Position numbers and translations under genes: made by a program
Shown here: positions 17,701-25,660 of the stretch, one piece after another
Layout of the letters: each line of letters opens with the position of its first letter
Position numbering within the stretch: position 1 is the stretch's first letter
Notes under the pieces: model-generated
What the model was told of the DNA's origin: nothing
What the model saw: the letters and a program-made list of their open reading frames with translations, nothing else
Database searches by the model: none
DNA from: Desulfatibacillum alkenivorans DSM 16219
GTDB lineage: Bacteria; Desulfobacterota; Desulfobacteria; Desulfobacterales; Desulfatibacillaceae
Assembly (NCBI RefSeq): GCF_900142135.1
Contig: NZ_FQZU01000031.1
Span: 1 to 64,000, forward strand
DNA: 64,000 nt
Reading direction: 5' to 3'

Positions 17701-20610
17701 CTATTTTCCAAAGAAATGCCTCCAGGCGGTCATGACTTTTTGCCGGACCTCCTCCACCTCTTCCAAGGGGACCAGGGCGGGCTTGTCCTCCCGGGCCAGG
17801 GCGTGGACGTGCCCGCGCAACGCCAGATAAGCCTCCTTCAGGGAGGTCGCCATGGTTTCGGGCATCAATTGAGCGGCGGTGACGGCTTCCAAAAGACGCA
17901 TGTTGTCGGTCCAGTCAGTAAGGCTGGGGGTGTCGTGCGCCCGGGAGAGGACCAGGTATTGGACCAGGAATTCTATGTCTACAATCCCTCCGGGCCCCTG
18001 TTTGATGTCGAAAAGCCCTTTTTCCTTTTTTTCCAGTTCCTTTTTCATGAGGTTGCGCATTTTGACAACCTCCGCCTTGAGGGTTGTATCGTTGCGGAAA
18101 GTGCACAGCACTTCGCGCCGGATTTTAAAAAATCGGCTGGCCATGGCCACGTCTCCGGCCACCGGCCTGGCCCTGACAAGGGCCTGGTGCTCCCAGGTTC
18201 TGGCCTGATTGCGCTGATAATCCTGAAAAGCGTCCACGTGGCTGACCAGCAATCCGCCGCCGCCGCTGGGGCGTAAGCGCATATCGGTTTCGTAGCAGAC
18301 CCCGGAAGGCGTGTGGGCGCCCAGGATGTGAATCACCCTTTGACCCAGACGGGCGAAAAAGGCGCCGTTATACAAAGGATTGGAGCTTTTGGTCATTTCC
18401 CCGGTAATGCCTGCATGAAGAAAGACCATGTCCAGGTCCGAGCCGTAGCTTAGTTCAATGCCGCCCAGCTTGCCGTAAGCCACCACGGAAAATCCCCGCT
18501 GGCAATGCCCGGAGTTCAGTTGGCAGGTCGGCTCGCCGTGTTTTTTCACCACATGATTCCAGGCCATGTCCAGGGACTTGGTCAGAATGCACTCGGCGAT
18601 TTCCGTCAGATGGTCGCTCACCCGCATGAGGGGCAGGGCGCCGGTGACGTCGGCGGCGATCACCCGCAACACATTCACCTGCTTGAACATGCGGAGCTGC
18701 TCCAGGAATTCCTCTTCGTCCTCGGGATCGAGGCCTTGCAGACGGAGATGAAGTTCCCTGTCCAGCTCCCATCTTCTGAGAGGCGTGTACAATATCCCCG
18801 GGTCCATCAACTCGTCCAGGAGGGCCGGATACCGGGTCACCAACGATGCGATCAAAGGACTGGAGTCGCATAGCTTGACCAGGCGCTCCAGAACCTCCGG
18901 GTTTTCCACCAGCAGGGAAAGGTAGGCCGTCCTGCGGATGACCGCTTCCACCAGAGTCAGGACCCGTTTCAGGGCGACTTCCGGCTGATCGGCCTTGCCG
19001 GCCTCGGCCAGGACCGATGGGATCAGGCGGTCAAGCTGCAATCGGGCGTGTTCCGACAGGCTGCGGCCCTGGGGGGTTTTTTTCAGGTCAGAAACCATTT
19101 TCTCCGCCTGCTCCGGGTCGTCAAAGCCGGCCAGGGCCAGCATTTCCACGGCCTGCTCCACGGGGAGGGTCTGGTGCCAGACCCACAACAAAGCCTGGTC
19201 CTCCCCCACCCTGGGCTGCTTTTCCTCGGGGTCGGCCAGCAGCTCCTCAAAATGGAATTGCACCTTGTTGCGATGCCGGGCCAGGACGTGCTCGAAATCC
19301 TCCCAGGCGAAATAGCCCATGGACAGGGACAAGCACATTTGCTCGGTCTGGGTTCGGGGGATTTTATGCTCCTGCCGGTCGGCGAATTCCTGGATGCGAT
19401 TTTCCGTCCTGCGAAGAAGGATGTACCCTTCTTTCAAATCCTCGCAAACGTCCTGGGGCAGCAATTTATTCTCGACGAGCAGATCCAGGATTTTCATGAT
19501 GCCCGGCTCCTGCAGGCACGGCAGCACCCCGCCCCGGAGCAATTGCATGACCTGCCCCACAAACTCAATCTCCCGGATGCCGCCGGGCCCGATTTTTATG
19601 TCGTGCTCCAGGCCTTTGCGCTTTACTTCCAGGGAAATCATGCGCTTCATTTCCCGAAGCGCCTCAAAAACCGTGTAATCCAAATATTTCCGGTACAGGA
19701 AGGGCTTGAGGATCCGCAGCAGATCCATGCCCGCTTCCATGTCTCCGGCCACGGGGCGGGCCTTGATCCAGGCGTACCGCTCCCACTCCCGGCCCTGGAA
19801 CTCGTAATACTGCTCCATGGCGCTGAAAGGCATGACCATGGGGCCGTTGGCGCCGTCGGGACGCAGCCGCATGTCCACGCGAAACACCTGGCCAAGGTCC
19901 GTCTTGGCACCGAGGACCTTGATAAGGTCCTTGCAGAGTTTGGTGAAATATTCCAGGTTGGTGACGCTTTTCTCGCCGCCCTGGGTGGTTCCGGTATGCT
20001 TGTAGGAAAAAATCAGGTCAATGTCCGACGAAAAATTCAGCTCCTGGGCGCCCAGCTTGCCCATGCCCATGACTACCAGGCCGACTATTTTTCCGTCAGG
20101 CCCCGTGGGAACGCCCCACTTGGGAGTCATCCAGTCCGAAAGCACGGCCTGGGCCTTGTCAATGCACACCCTGGCCAAGGCGCTCAAGCTCTGCAAAGTC
20201 TGGAAAAGATCGTCCCAACCGGCCAGATCCCGCCATGCGATGCGCACCATCTCCCGGTTGCGGAAGCGCCGGAGCGCGGCGATGAGCCCGTCCTTGTCCT
20301 CCACGCCCTGGCAAAACTGATCCAAAGCGCTGCGCATTTGGGCCTCGGCGCTTACGGAGCGCAGGTCCGATCTTGCCAGATCGCAAAATTCCGCCGTGAA
20401 TCTTTGCGCGTATTGGTAAACAAAATCGCTGCATGTAAAAACAAGAGGCAGCGCGGATTGCACCTGTTCGTTGGCGGGGGGCTCCAGCCCCTTGGCTTCC
20501 AACGCCTCTGCAAACGCGTCCACGCGCTCTTCCATCCTGCCCATTAGCGCGGCCGGCAGTTCCACGGCCTTCACCTGCTCCGCCCAGTCTGAATAACTTT
20601 GGTTCTTCAA
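17701..20610 (-). CDS. glnE: Glutamate-ammonia-ligase adenylyltransferase
   Basis: GlnE adenylylates and de-adenylylates glutamine synthetase, tuning ammonium assimilation to nitrogen status through PII. The 969-residue protein has two nucleotidyltransferase modules: GMGKLG at 182-187 with SSDIDLIF at 194-201, and a second with YGKLGGIEL and GSDLDMVF near residue 700. GPGGIREIEF and GPGGIVDIEF mark the following helical regions of each half. Both metal-binding D-x-D pairs are kept, so both activities should work. The start is TTG at 20610 after GAGGA. Length matches the family. No glnA or glnB is in the window. Confidence 0.95.
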   Translation of the reverse strand: MKNQSYSDWAEQVKAVELPAALMGRMEERVDAFAEALEAKGLEPPANEQVQSALPLVFTCSDFVYQYAQRFTAEFCDLARSDLRSVSAEAQMRSALDQFCQGVEDKDGLIAALRRFRNREMVRIAWRDLAGWDDLFQTLQSLSALARVCIDKAQAVLSDWMTPKWGVPTGPDGKIVGLVVMGMGKLGAQELNFSSDIDLIFSYKHTGTTQGGEKSVTNLEYFTKLCKDLIKVLGAKTDLGQVFRVDMRLRPDGANGPMVMPFSAMEQYYEFQGREWERYAWIKARPVAGDMEAGMDLLRILKPFLYRKYLDYTVFEALREMKRMISLEVKRKGLEHDIKIGPGGIREIEFVGQVMQLLRGGVLPCLQEPGIMKILDLLVENKLLPQDVCEDLKEGYILLRRTENRIQEFADRQEHKIPRTQTEQMCLSLSMGYFAWEDFEHVLARHRNKVQFHFEELLADPEEKQPRVGEDQALLWVWHQTLPVEQAVEMLALAGFDDPEQAEKMVSDLKKTPQGRSLSEHARLQLDRLIPSVLAEAGKADQPEVALKRVLTLVEAVIRRTAYLSLLVENPEVLERLVKLCDSSPLIASLVTRYPALLDELMDPGILYTPLRRWELDRELHLRLQGLDPEDEEEFLEQLRMFKQVNVLRVIAADVTGALPLMRVSDHLTEIAECILTKSLDMAWNHVVKKHGEPTCQLNSGHCQRGFSVVAYGKLGGIELSYGSDLDMVFLHAGITGEMTKSSNPLYNGAFFARLGQRVIHILGAHTPSGVCYETDMRLRPSGGGGLLVSHVDAFQDYQRNQARTWEHQALVRARPVAGDVAMASRFFKIRREVLCTFRNDTTLKAEVVKMRNLMKKELEKKEKGLFDIKQGPGGIVDIEFLVQYLVLSRAHDTPSLTDWTDNMRLLEAVTAAQLMPETMATSLKEAYLALRGHVHALAREDKPALVPLEEVEEVRQKVMTAWRHFFGK

Positions 20611-20767
20611 GATTCCTCGGTGTTGGAGACATTAAAGGTTTATTTGCTGTACATGTCGCTATTTTTTAAGCCCTTTCACCCTACTTAATCAAGGAAAAGA
20701 TAGGCTTGAAAAACAGTTTACCACGCAAAAGGCGTTTGTCGAAAGATAAGGGAGGGAAATTCGCCCC

Positions 20768-21421
20768 TCAGGAGGGAAGGTATACGGCCAGATACGCAGA
20801 GGCCATGGTTTTAAGCTCTTCCAGCAATAAAGCGGCGTTTTCGGCCCCCTCCGGCCTCTGACTTTCAAACCAAGCCAAATCCAGCATGCAGGTGGAGGTC
20901 TCGATGACCGTCCTGGCGGCCGCCATCGCCTTTTGGGAAGAAATATTCGCTTTTCGCTTCAGCAGGGCCTGGCACAAAGCCTCGGCATGGCGTTCGTTCA
21001 TGGCCGCGTCCACCGCCCGTAACTCCGGGCTGGCCTGCATGGCCGCCCGGATGGCCTTCAATCCAGGGATTTCATTCCCTATCAGGTATATGGCGTCGAT
21101 TAATTCGTGCAAGGCCGGCTTCCAATTCTTGTCCGGATTTTCCAGGTCCTTGTACACGTCAAACAGGGCCTCCTCGGTCAGGGTCGTTTGCTTGGCCAGA
21201 GCCAGCACGATGGCCAGCTTGTTGGAAAAGTAGCGGTACACGCTCCGGATGCGAACCCCGGCAAGCTCCGCGACCTTCTTGGTGGTCAGCCCGTCCACGC
21301 CCGACTCCTCCAGCAATTGGGCCGCCGCCGCCAGAATTTTTTCCCGGGTTTCCACAGCCCGAGCCTGGGTGGGCCTGACCCGTTCTGCAAGCGAAAGCTG
21401 ATTGTTTTTATTGGATTTCAT
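20768..21421 (-). CDS. TetR family regulator, divergent from the saccharopine-dehydrogenase-like gene
   Basis: The 217-residue product has a TetR DNA-binding domain at about 22-70 (TREKILAAAAQLLEESGV, then LTTKKVAELAGV and SVYRYFSNKLAI). The C-terminal helical domain has a ligand cavity of unknown specificity. AGGA lies upstream of the ATG. The 150-base divergent region contains two palindromes with the same GGGAGTAA core, one next to this gene's start, so it probably represses both itself and the plus-strand gene. Its name should await ligand data. Confidence 0.92.
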   Translation of the reverse strand: MKSNKNNQLSLAERVRPTQARAVETREKILAAAAQLLEESGVDGLTTKKVAELAGVRIRSVYRYFSNKLAIVLALAKQTTLTEEALFDVYKDLENPDKNWKPALHELIDAIYLIGNEIPGLKAIRAAMQASPELRAVDAAMNERHAEALCQALLKRKANISSQKAMAAARTVIETSTCMLDLAWFESQRPEGAENAALLLEELKTMASAYLAVYLPS

Positions 21422-21431
21422 AATTTTTCCT

Positions 21432-21456
21432 AAAAAGGGAGTAATGCTCCTTTTTT
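21432..21456. promoter_or_regulatory. Candidate TetR operator 1
   Basis: A near-palindrome of about 25 bases: AAAAAGGGAG, central TAATG, CTCCTTTTTT. It lies just upstream of the TetR start codon. The second copy at 21493 shares the AAAAAGGGAGTAA half. Confidence 0.65.
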
Positions 21457-21458
21457 TC

Positions 21459-21487
21459 TTGACAGCTCAAATTCAAGGGTTTAGCCT
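21459..21487 (+). promoter_or_regulatory. Candidate promoter of the saccharopine-dehydrogenase-like gene
   Basis: TTGACA at 21459-21464 and TAGCCT at 21482-21487 are 17 bases apart. Operator 2 starts right after the -10, so a bound repressor would cover the transcription start. Confidence 0.5.
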
Positions 21488-21492
21488 GGACT

Positions 21493-21518
21493 AAAAAAGG
21501 GAGTAACATTCCCCTTTT
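21493..21518. promoter_or_regulatory. Candidate TetR operator 2
   Basis: AAAAAAGGGAG, TAACATT, CCCCTTTT form an imperfect palindrome like operator 1. The two centres are about 61 bases apart, close to six helical turns, which would allow both to face the same side of the DNA. Confidence 0.65.
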
Positions 21519-21571
21519 AGGCAGCATAAAATAGAACTTTTAGCAGGTCAACAAAAACAGGGGGATCAACC

Positions 21572-22798
21572 ATGAAAATTCTGGCTCTGGGAGGATGCGG
21601 GGAAATGGGCGCCTACGCCGTTCGCGCTTTGCTGGATATGGATAAATCTCTGGAAATCGTCGTGGCCGATCGGAACGGGGATGCGGCCGAATCTTTTGTC
21701 GAAACGCTGCCGGACAGGGCGTCCTGGAGGCAGTTGGATATCTCGGACCAGGCCTCCCTGGAAGCGGCGGTCAAAGAGGCGGACGTGGTCATGAACACGG
21801 TGGGGCCGTATTTTAGGTTCGGCGTTCTGGTGTTGAAGGCCTGCATCCGGTGCGGCAGGGATTATGTGGACATCTGCGACGACTGGGAGCCCACCCTGGA
21901 TATGCTGGACCTTAATAAGGAGGCGGCCAGGGCGGGAATAACGGCCATCGTCGGCATGGGGGCCAGCCCGGGGATCTCCAACATGCTGGCTGTGAAGGCG
22001 GTCAAGGAATTGGATAGGGCGGTCAAGGCTTATACGGGGTGGGCCCTGGACAGCGCCAGGCCGGAAAATGTCGGGAAAAATCCCTCCGCGGCCACGGTCC
22101 ACGGCATCCATCAGTTGACGGGCAAGATTCGCGCTTTTGAGAAAGGCCGCTACCTGGACAAGAAGCCCATCGAGCGCCTGTCCCTGAATTATCCGGGGGT
22201 GGGAGTCCGCAACGCCTGGACCATGGGACATCCCGAAGCCGTCACCCTGCCTCGGTATTTTTCGGCTTTGGAGCTGAGCCGGAACGTGATGGTTTCCGGC
22301 AGGCTCAGCATTTTTCTTATCAAAGCCATAGCGGCCCTGGTGGATGCGGGGGTGATTTCCCCGGAGCGGGCGGCCTGGCTGGCGGAGCGCGCGGAGCTTG
22401 CCAAGGGCGAGAGCAAATCCCCCGAAGCCCGGCTTTCCGCCATGGCCGGCAGGAAAAGTCTGGCCCTGCCGCCGCTATTCGCCCTGGCTCAGGGGGAGAA
22501 AAACGGCAGGCCGGCCTCGGCCGCCTGCATGATCACCAGCGCGCCCAGCGGGGGAATGGCCGGGGCCACGGGAGCGCCCCTGGCCGTAGGCGCCTGTCTG
22601 CTGGCGCAAGGCAAGGTGGAGGCCAAAGGCGTATTCGCCCCTGAAGGCTGTTTAGACCCGGAGGCCTTTTTCGACTCCCTGGGGCCTTTATGCACGCCTC
22701 CTCGTAAAAGCGCGGACGAGCTGACTCTCACCACCCGGTCCTGGGAAAAGGCCGGCCTGGGGGAACTGCTGCAGTTTAAGTTTACGGCCGCGGCTTGA
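21572..22798 (+). CDS. Saccharopine dehydrogenase-like NAD(P)-binding oxidoreductase
   Basis: The 408-residue protein begins MKILALGGCGEMGAYAVR, a Rossmann G-x-G-x-x-G at residues 7-12 followed by an acidic strand end (VVADR). VVMNTVGPYFRFG and YVDICDDWEP are typical of the saccharopine dehydrogenase / short saccharopine-like family, where N-terminal NAD(P) domains reduce or oxidise diverse substrates. GGGGGA precedes the ATG. It faces a TetR gene and is separated from the downstream crotonase by 370 bases. Family members act on amino-acid adducts, lipids or cofactors; nothing here fixes the substrate. Trans-acting enoyl reductases are one alternative. Confidence 0.8.
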   Translation: MKILALGGCGEMGAYAVRALLDMDKSLEIVVADRNGDAAESFVETLPDRASWRQLDISDQASLEAAVKEADVVMNTVGPYFRFGVLVLKACIRCGRDYVDICDDWEPTLDMLDLNKEAARAGITAIVGMGASPGISNMLAVKAVKELDRAVKAYTGWALDSARPENVGKNPSAATVHGIHQLTGKIRAFEKGRYLDKKPIERLSLNYPGVGVRNAWTMGHPEAVTLPRYFSALELSRNVMVSGRLSIFLIKAIAALVDAGVISPERAAWLAERAELAKGESKSPEARLSAMAGRKSLALPPLFALAQGEKNGRPASAACMITSAPSGGMAGATGAPLAVGACLLAQGKVEAKGVFAPEGCLDPEAFFDSLGPLCTPPRKSADELTLTTRSWEKAGLGELLQFKFTAAA

Positions 22799-23169
22799 TT
22801 GCATCAGGGCCAGTATGGGCGACTTGATTTTTAACACGGAAGACACCGAACTCACGAAATATAAAACTTTTGTGACATCCATGCTTTCCGTGCTTTAAAA
22901 AGTTTTCCTTCAAACATCCACCGATCTTCCCTCCGCCATATTTACGCAGGGCGCCGCTTGCCGCGCCTTTTCTTGCTGCATTCTCACAAGTGTGATAGAC
23001 CCTTTAAAAGCATCATGCAGGCCTAAACAGGCAATTATCATTTTTTTGACGAACATCCTAAAAAACACGGGACGCGGAGAAGAAGGGCTTGAAACGACAA
23101 GTCCAGGCAGACGGGTGCGCGGCCGGAAAATCATGGTTCTGACAAAATACTATCAGGGAAGGGGAAGCT
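22799..23169. other. Intergenic region, no gene seen
   Basis: No supported gene. An ACACGGA near 22834 and TCCGTG near 22888 form a distant inverted pair that recalls a dispersed repeat, but no second copy is seen in the window. The crotonase promoter should lie near the right end. Confidence 0.35.
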
Positions 23170-23970
23170 ATGGCGGATATCGTTACTCTGGAAGTCAAAG
23201 ACCACATCGGTTTTGTCACGTTTAACCGGCCGGAAAAATACAATGCTCTCAGCCACGAGATGATCGGGAAGATTATTGAAACCGGCGAAAAGGTGATGGA
23301 AGACAAGTCCATTCGGGTGGTGGTTTTGTCGGGCAACGGAAAAGGCTTTTGCGCCGGGCTGGATATGGAGAATTTTCAAAAAATGGCCGACGGCGACGAC
23401 AAGCTCGAGCTGTTCGCCCGAGCCTACAACACCCCGGCCAATAAAGCCCAGCAGGTGGGGTGGGTCTGGAAGCAGGTCCCGGTCCCGGTCATAGCGGCGC
23501 TGCACGGCGTGGCCTTTGGCGGGGGCCTGCAAATAGCCCTGGGGGCTGACATCCGGCTGGCCGCTCCGGGCACGCGTTTTTCGGTCATGGAAATCAAATG
23601 GGGCCTGATTCCGGATATGTCCATCACCCAGACCCTGTGCGACCTGGTTCGCCTGGATGTGGCCAAGGAACTGACCTTCACCGGCCGCATCGTCGAGGCC
23701 AAGGAAGCGGCGGAGCTGGGCCTGATAACCCGGGTGGCGGAAGATCCCTTGTCCGAAGCGACCGCGATGGCCAAACTGATAGCCTCCAAAAATCCGGACG
23801 CCATTTCCCGGGACAAACAATTGCTGGAATCGGCATGGCGGGCCGGAGCCGCTAAGGGCATGCTGATTGAGGAGAGCCTGCAGCGGGAGATCATCGCCAC
23901 GCCCAACCAGATCGAAGCGGTCATGGCGGAGTTCGAAAAACGGGACCCCAAATTTACGGACAGGTTCTAA
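23170..23970 (+). CDS. Enoyl-CoA hydratase/isomerase (crotonase family)
   Basis: The 266-residue protein has the crotonase fold: FNRPEKYNALS, then KGFCAGLDM and GVAFGGGLQIALGADIRLA, which form the oxyanion hole for the CoA thioester. The segment SVMEIKWGLIPDMS keeps one candidate catalytic Glu, but the second classical motif (PGxGGTQRL) is replaced, so hydratase, isomerase or another crotonase activity is possible. GGGG precedes ATG. It is a single gene ending at a strong terminator, so it is probably controlled separately from the neighbours. Confidence 0.88.
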   Translation: MADIVTLEVKDHIGFVTFNRPEKYNALSHEMIGKIIETGEKVMEDKSIRVVVLSGNGKGFCAGLDMENFQKMADGDDKLELFARAYNTPANKAQQVGWVWKQVPVPVIAALHGVAFGGGLQIALGADIRLAAPGTRFSVMEIKWGLIPDMSITQTLCDLVRLDVAKELTFTGRIVEAKEAAELGLITRVAEDPLSEATAMAKLIASKNPDAISRDKQLLESAWRAGAAKGMLIEESLQREIIATPNQIEAVMAEFEKRDPKFTDRF

Positions 23971-23990
23971 GGTTCAATTTTTGCTTTTGC

Positions 23991-24025
23991 AGCGGATCAG
24001 CCGGGCGCGCTGATCCGCTTTTTTA
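23991..24025 (+). terminator. Terminator after the crotonase gene
   Basis: AGCGGATCAG and CTGATCCGCT form a perfect ten-base stem around a nine-base GC-rich loop, followed by TTTTTTAT. Confidence 0.95.
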
Positions 24026-24309
24026 TCGAAAAATGAAAAACCAACGGCGAACAGCAAAAAAACGGCAAAAACTTAAAAGTGTAACTGCCTGCCTCCGGCG
24101 GTAAACTTTTTGAAAAAAGTTTAATCAAAAACCTTTCAATAGCGCTTCGCGCAAAATCAAGGGGTTTTCTATCCATCATTCCCAAGCGCTGTAATTTTTT
24201 TTGTGTGGGCGCAAGTTGTCAGGGAATGATTACGGCTATGCTGCAATTCTTGCTTTTTCATCCAAGGAGCATGGTTGCCCGCCAAAAGAGGGCTTGGGGC
24301 CAGAAAAGT

Positions 24310-24390
24310 TTCGGGTGGCTCAGGCAGTGCAGTTTACTGCCTGAGTGCGCAGCACGGAAGGCCTGAGGAAGCGCCAAGGGAAACCAATCA
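24310..24390 (+). ncRNA. Candidate structured RNA
   Basis: A perfect ten-base stem (CTCAGGCAGT with ACTGCCTGAG, 24319-24345, seven-base loop) is followed at once by GTGC-GCA-GCAC and then GGC...GCC pairings, and outer TGGC/GCCA can enclose them. Such dense pairing suggests a structured leader or small RNA. I could not match it to a known class. Confidence 0.3.
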
Positions 24391-24537
24391 TTTTCTTGAA
24401 CCAATGGTGCAGGGAAGGGCGGGGTTTCAAAAATCTCCTTCCTCCCGCCACCCTCGCCTGAACTCTACAAACTTTCCCGGCCGCACTTTTGTGTTTAAGC
24501 GGCGCTTGCCGCCCCCGTGCGGTTGTGGTAATATTTC

Positions 24538-24553
24538 GATCGAGCGTTCGTTC
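24538..24553. promoter_or_regulatory. Candidate operator upstream of the SDR gene
   Basis: GATCGAGCGTTCGTTC matches its reverse complement at 12 of 16 positions (GAnCGAnCGnTCGnTC), a shape common among TetR-type sites. A TATTAT -10 candidate starts one base downstream. Confidence 0.4.
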
Positions 24554-24698
24554 ATATTATGGAGAAATAGAATTATCACGGGTTGGTTTGGGAAGTGTTT
24601 TTATGTGGGCCGCATCATTGCGGAAAAAACCGTCCCTACACGCCTAAATGTAACGCGCATAAAATGCGGCGCCTCAAGACAAAGTAAAGGGGAGAGTT

Positions 24699-25481
24699 AT
24701 GCAAGATTTATTCAAGTTGGAAGGAAAAACGGCGGTGGTTACCGGCGGCTCCCGCGGCATTGGCTATATGATCGCCACCGGGTTTGTGGAAGCCGGGGTC
24801 AAGGTGTACATTTCGGCGCGAAAAGCGGACGCGTGCAACGCCGCCGCCGAAGAATTGTCCCAAAAAGGCGAGTGCATTTCCATTCCCGCCGACCTGTCTT
24901 CCGAGGAAGGCGTGAAAATGCTTTGCGGCGCCATCAAAGAGCGCGAAGACAAACTGGATATCCTGGTGAACAACGCCGGAGCCACCTGGGGAGCGCCCTT
25001 CGAGGAATTCCCCAACGCCGGCTGGGACAAGATTTTGGGCATCAATGTCAAAGGGCCGTTTTTCATGACCCGGGAATTGATGCCGCTTTTGAAAAAGGCC
25101 GCCACTCCCGAAGATCCGTCCCGGATCATCAACATCGGCTCCGTGGCCGGATTCGACACCGGCGGCGTGGCGTTCTCCTACGGCCCCAGCAAGGCCGCCG
25201 TCCACCAGATGACCAAAAACTGGGCCTTTCAGTTCGCCAAGGACCACATAACGGTCAACGCCATTGCGCCCGGCCCGTTCCCGAGCAAGATGATGGCCTT
25301 TTTGACCGACAATGAAGAAACGCGCAAAATGGTGGAAGCGGGAGTTCCCCTGGGCCGGATCGGCACGCCGGAAGACGCGGCCGGCTTGTCCATTTTCCTG
25401 TCCTCCAGGGCCGGCGCCTATGTAACCGGCGTGATCATTCCCTTGGACGGCGGCTTGTTGGTCCAGGGCAAATCCGCTTAG
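24699..25481 (+). CDS. Short-chain dehydrogenase/reductase
   Basis: The 260-residue classical SDR has TGGSRGIG for NAD(P) binding near residue 16, NNAGA near residue 90, and the catalytic Ser / YGPSK (Tyr and Lys four apart). PLGRIGTPEDAA and LDGGLLVQG are usual at the C-terminus. SDRs of this type reduce 3-oxo groups or oxidise secondary alcohols, often on acyl-CoA or acyl-ACP. GGGGAG precedes ATG and a terminator follows, so it is a single-gene unit. A beta-ketoacyl reductase or sugar-type role cannot be separated here. Confidence 0.9.
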   Translation: MQDLFKLEGKTAVVTGGSRGIGYMIATGFVEAGVKVYISARKADACNAAAEELSQKGECISIPADLSSEEGVKMLCGAIKEREDKLDILVNNAGATWGAPFEEFPNAGWDKILGINVKGPFFMTRELMPLLKKAATPEDPSRIINIGSVAGFDTGGVAFSYGPSKAAVHQMTKNWAFQFAKDHITVNAIAPGPFPSKMMAFLTDNEETRKMVEAGVPLGRIGTPEDAAGLSIFLSSRAGAYVTGVIIPLDGGLLVQGKSA

Positions 25482-25512
25482 TTTTCCGCCGGAACGGCGA
25501 GCATAAAAAATA

Positions 25513-25555
25513 GGGGGCGTCTGTGGGGATAATTCCGCAGGCGCCTCCTTTGTTT
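25513..25555 (+). terminator. Terminator after the SDR gene
   Basis: GGGGGCGTCTG pairs with CAGGCGCCTCC across a short loop with minor bulges; TTTGTTTA follows. Confidence 0.75.
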
Positions 25556-25660
25556 ATGGAGGCTGATAAGTTTAAAGGCGGCGTTACTTCTTTCGCCTGC
25601 CCGTCATCACTTCAAAAGGCGCCCGCCGGAGGCGGCAGTTCAGCAGTTCGTCCTTCCGCT

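Larger units (their letters stand above)
24026..24698. other. Long intergenic region before the SDR gene
   Basis: No gene is supported; the long frame from 24275 shadows the SDR gene. The region holds a hairpin-rich segment (24280-24400) and a 16-base palindrome at 24538, then a TATTAT-like -10 at 24555. This is unusually long for a leader in this genome. Confidence 0.5.

Noticed and set aside
24350-24390. Resemblance to the SRP RNA signature (GGAAG, then GGAAGC and CCAAGG)
   Set aside because: There is a five-base insertion between the two halves and the closing SRP helix cannot be drawn; likely coincidence.
24275-25315. 346-residue plus-strand frame overlapping the SDR gene
   Set aside because: The SDR frame has full motifs and a ribosome site; the other frame is arginine-rich shadow sequence.
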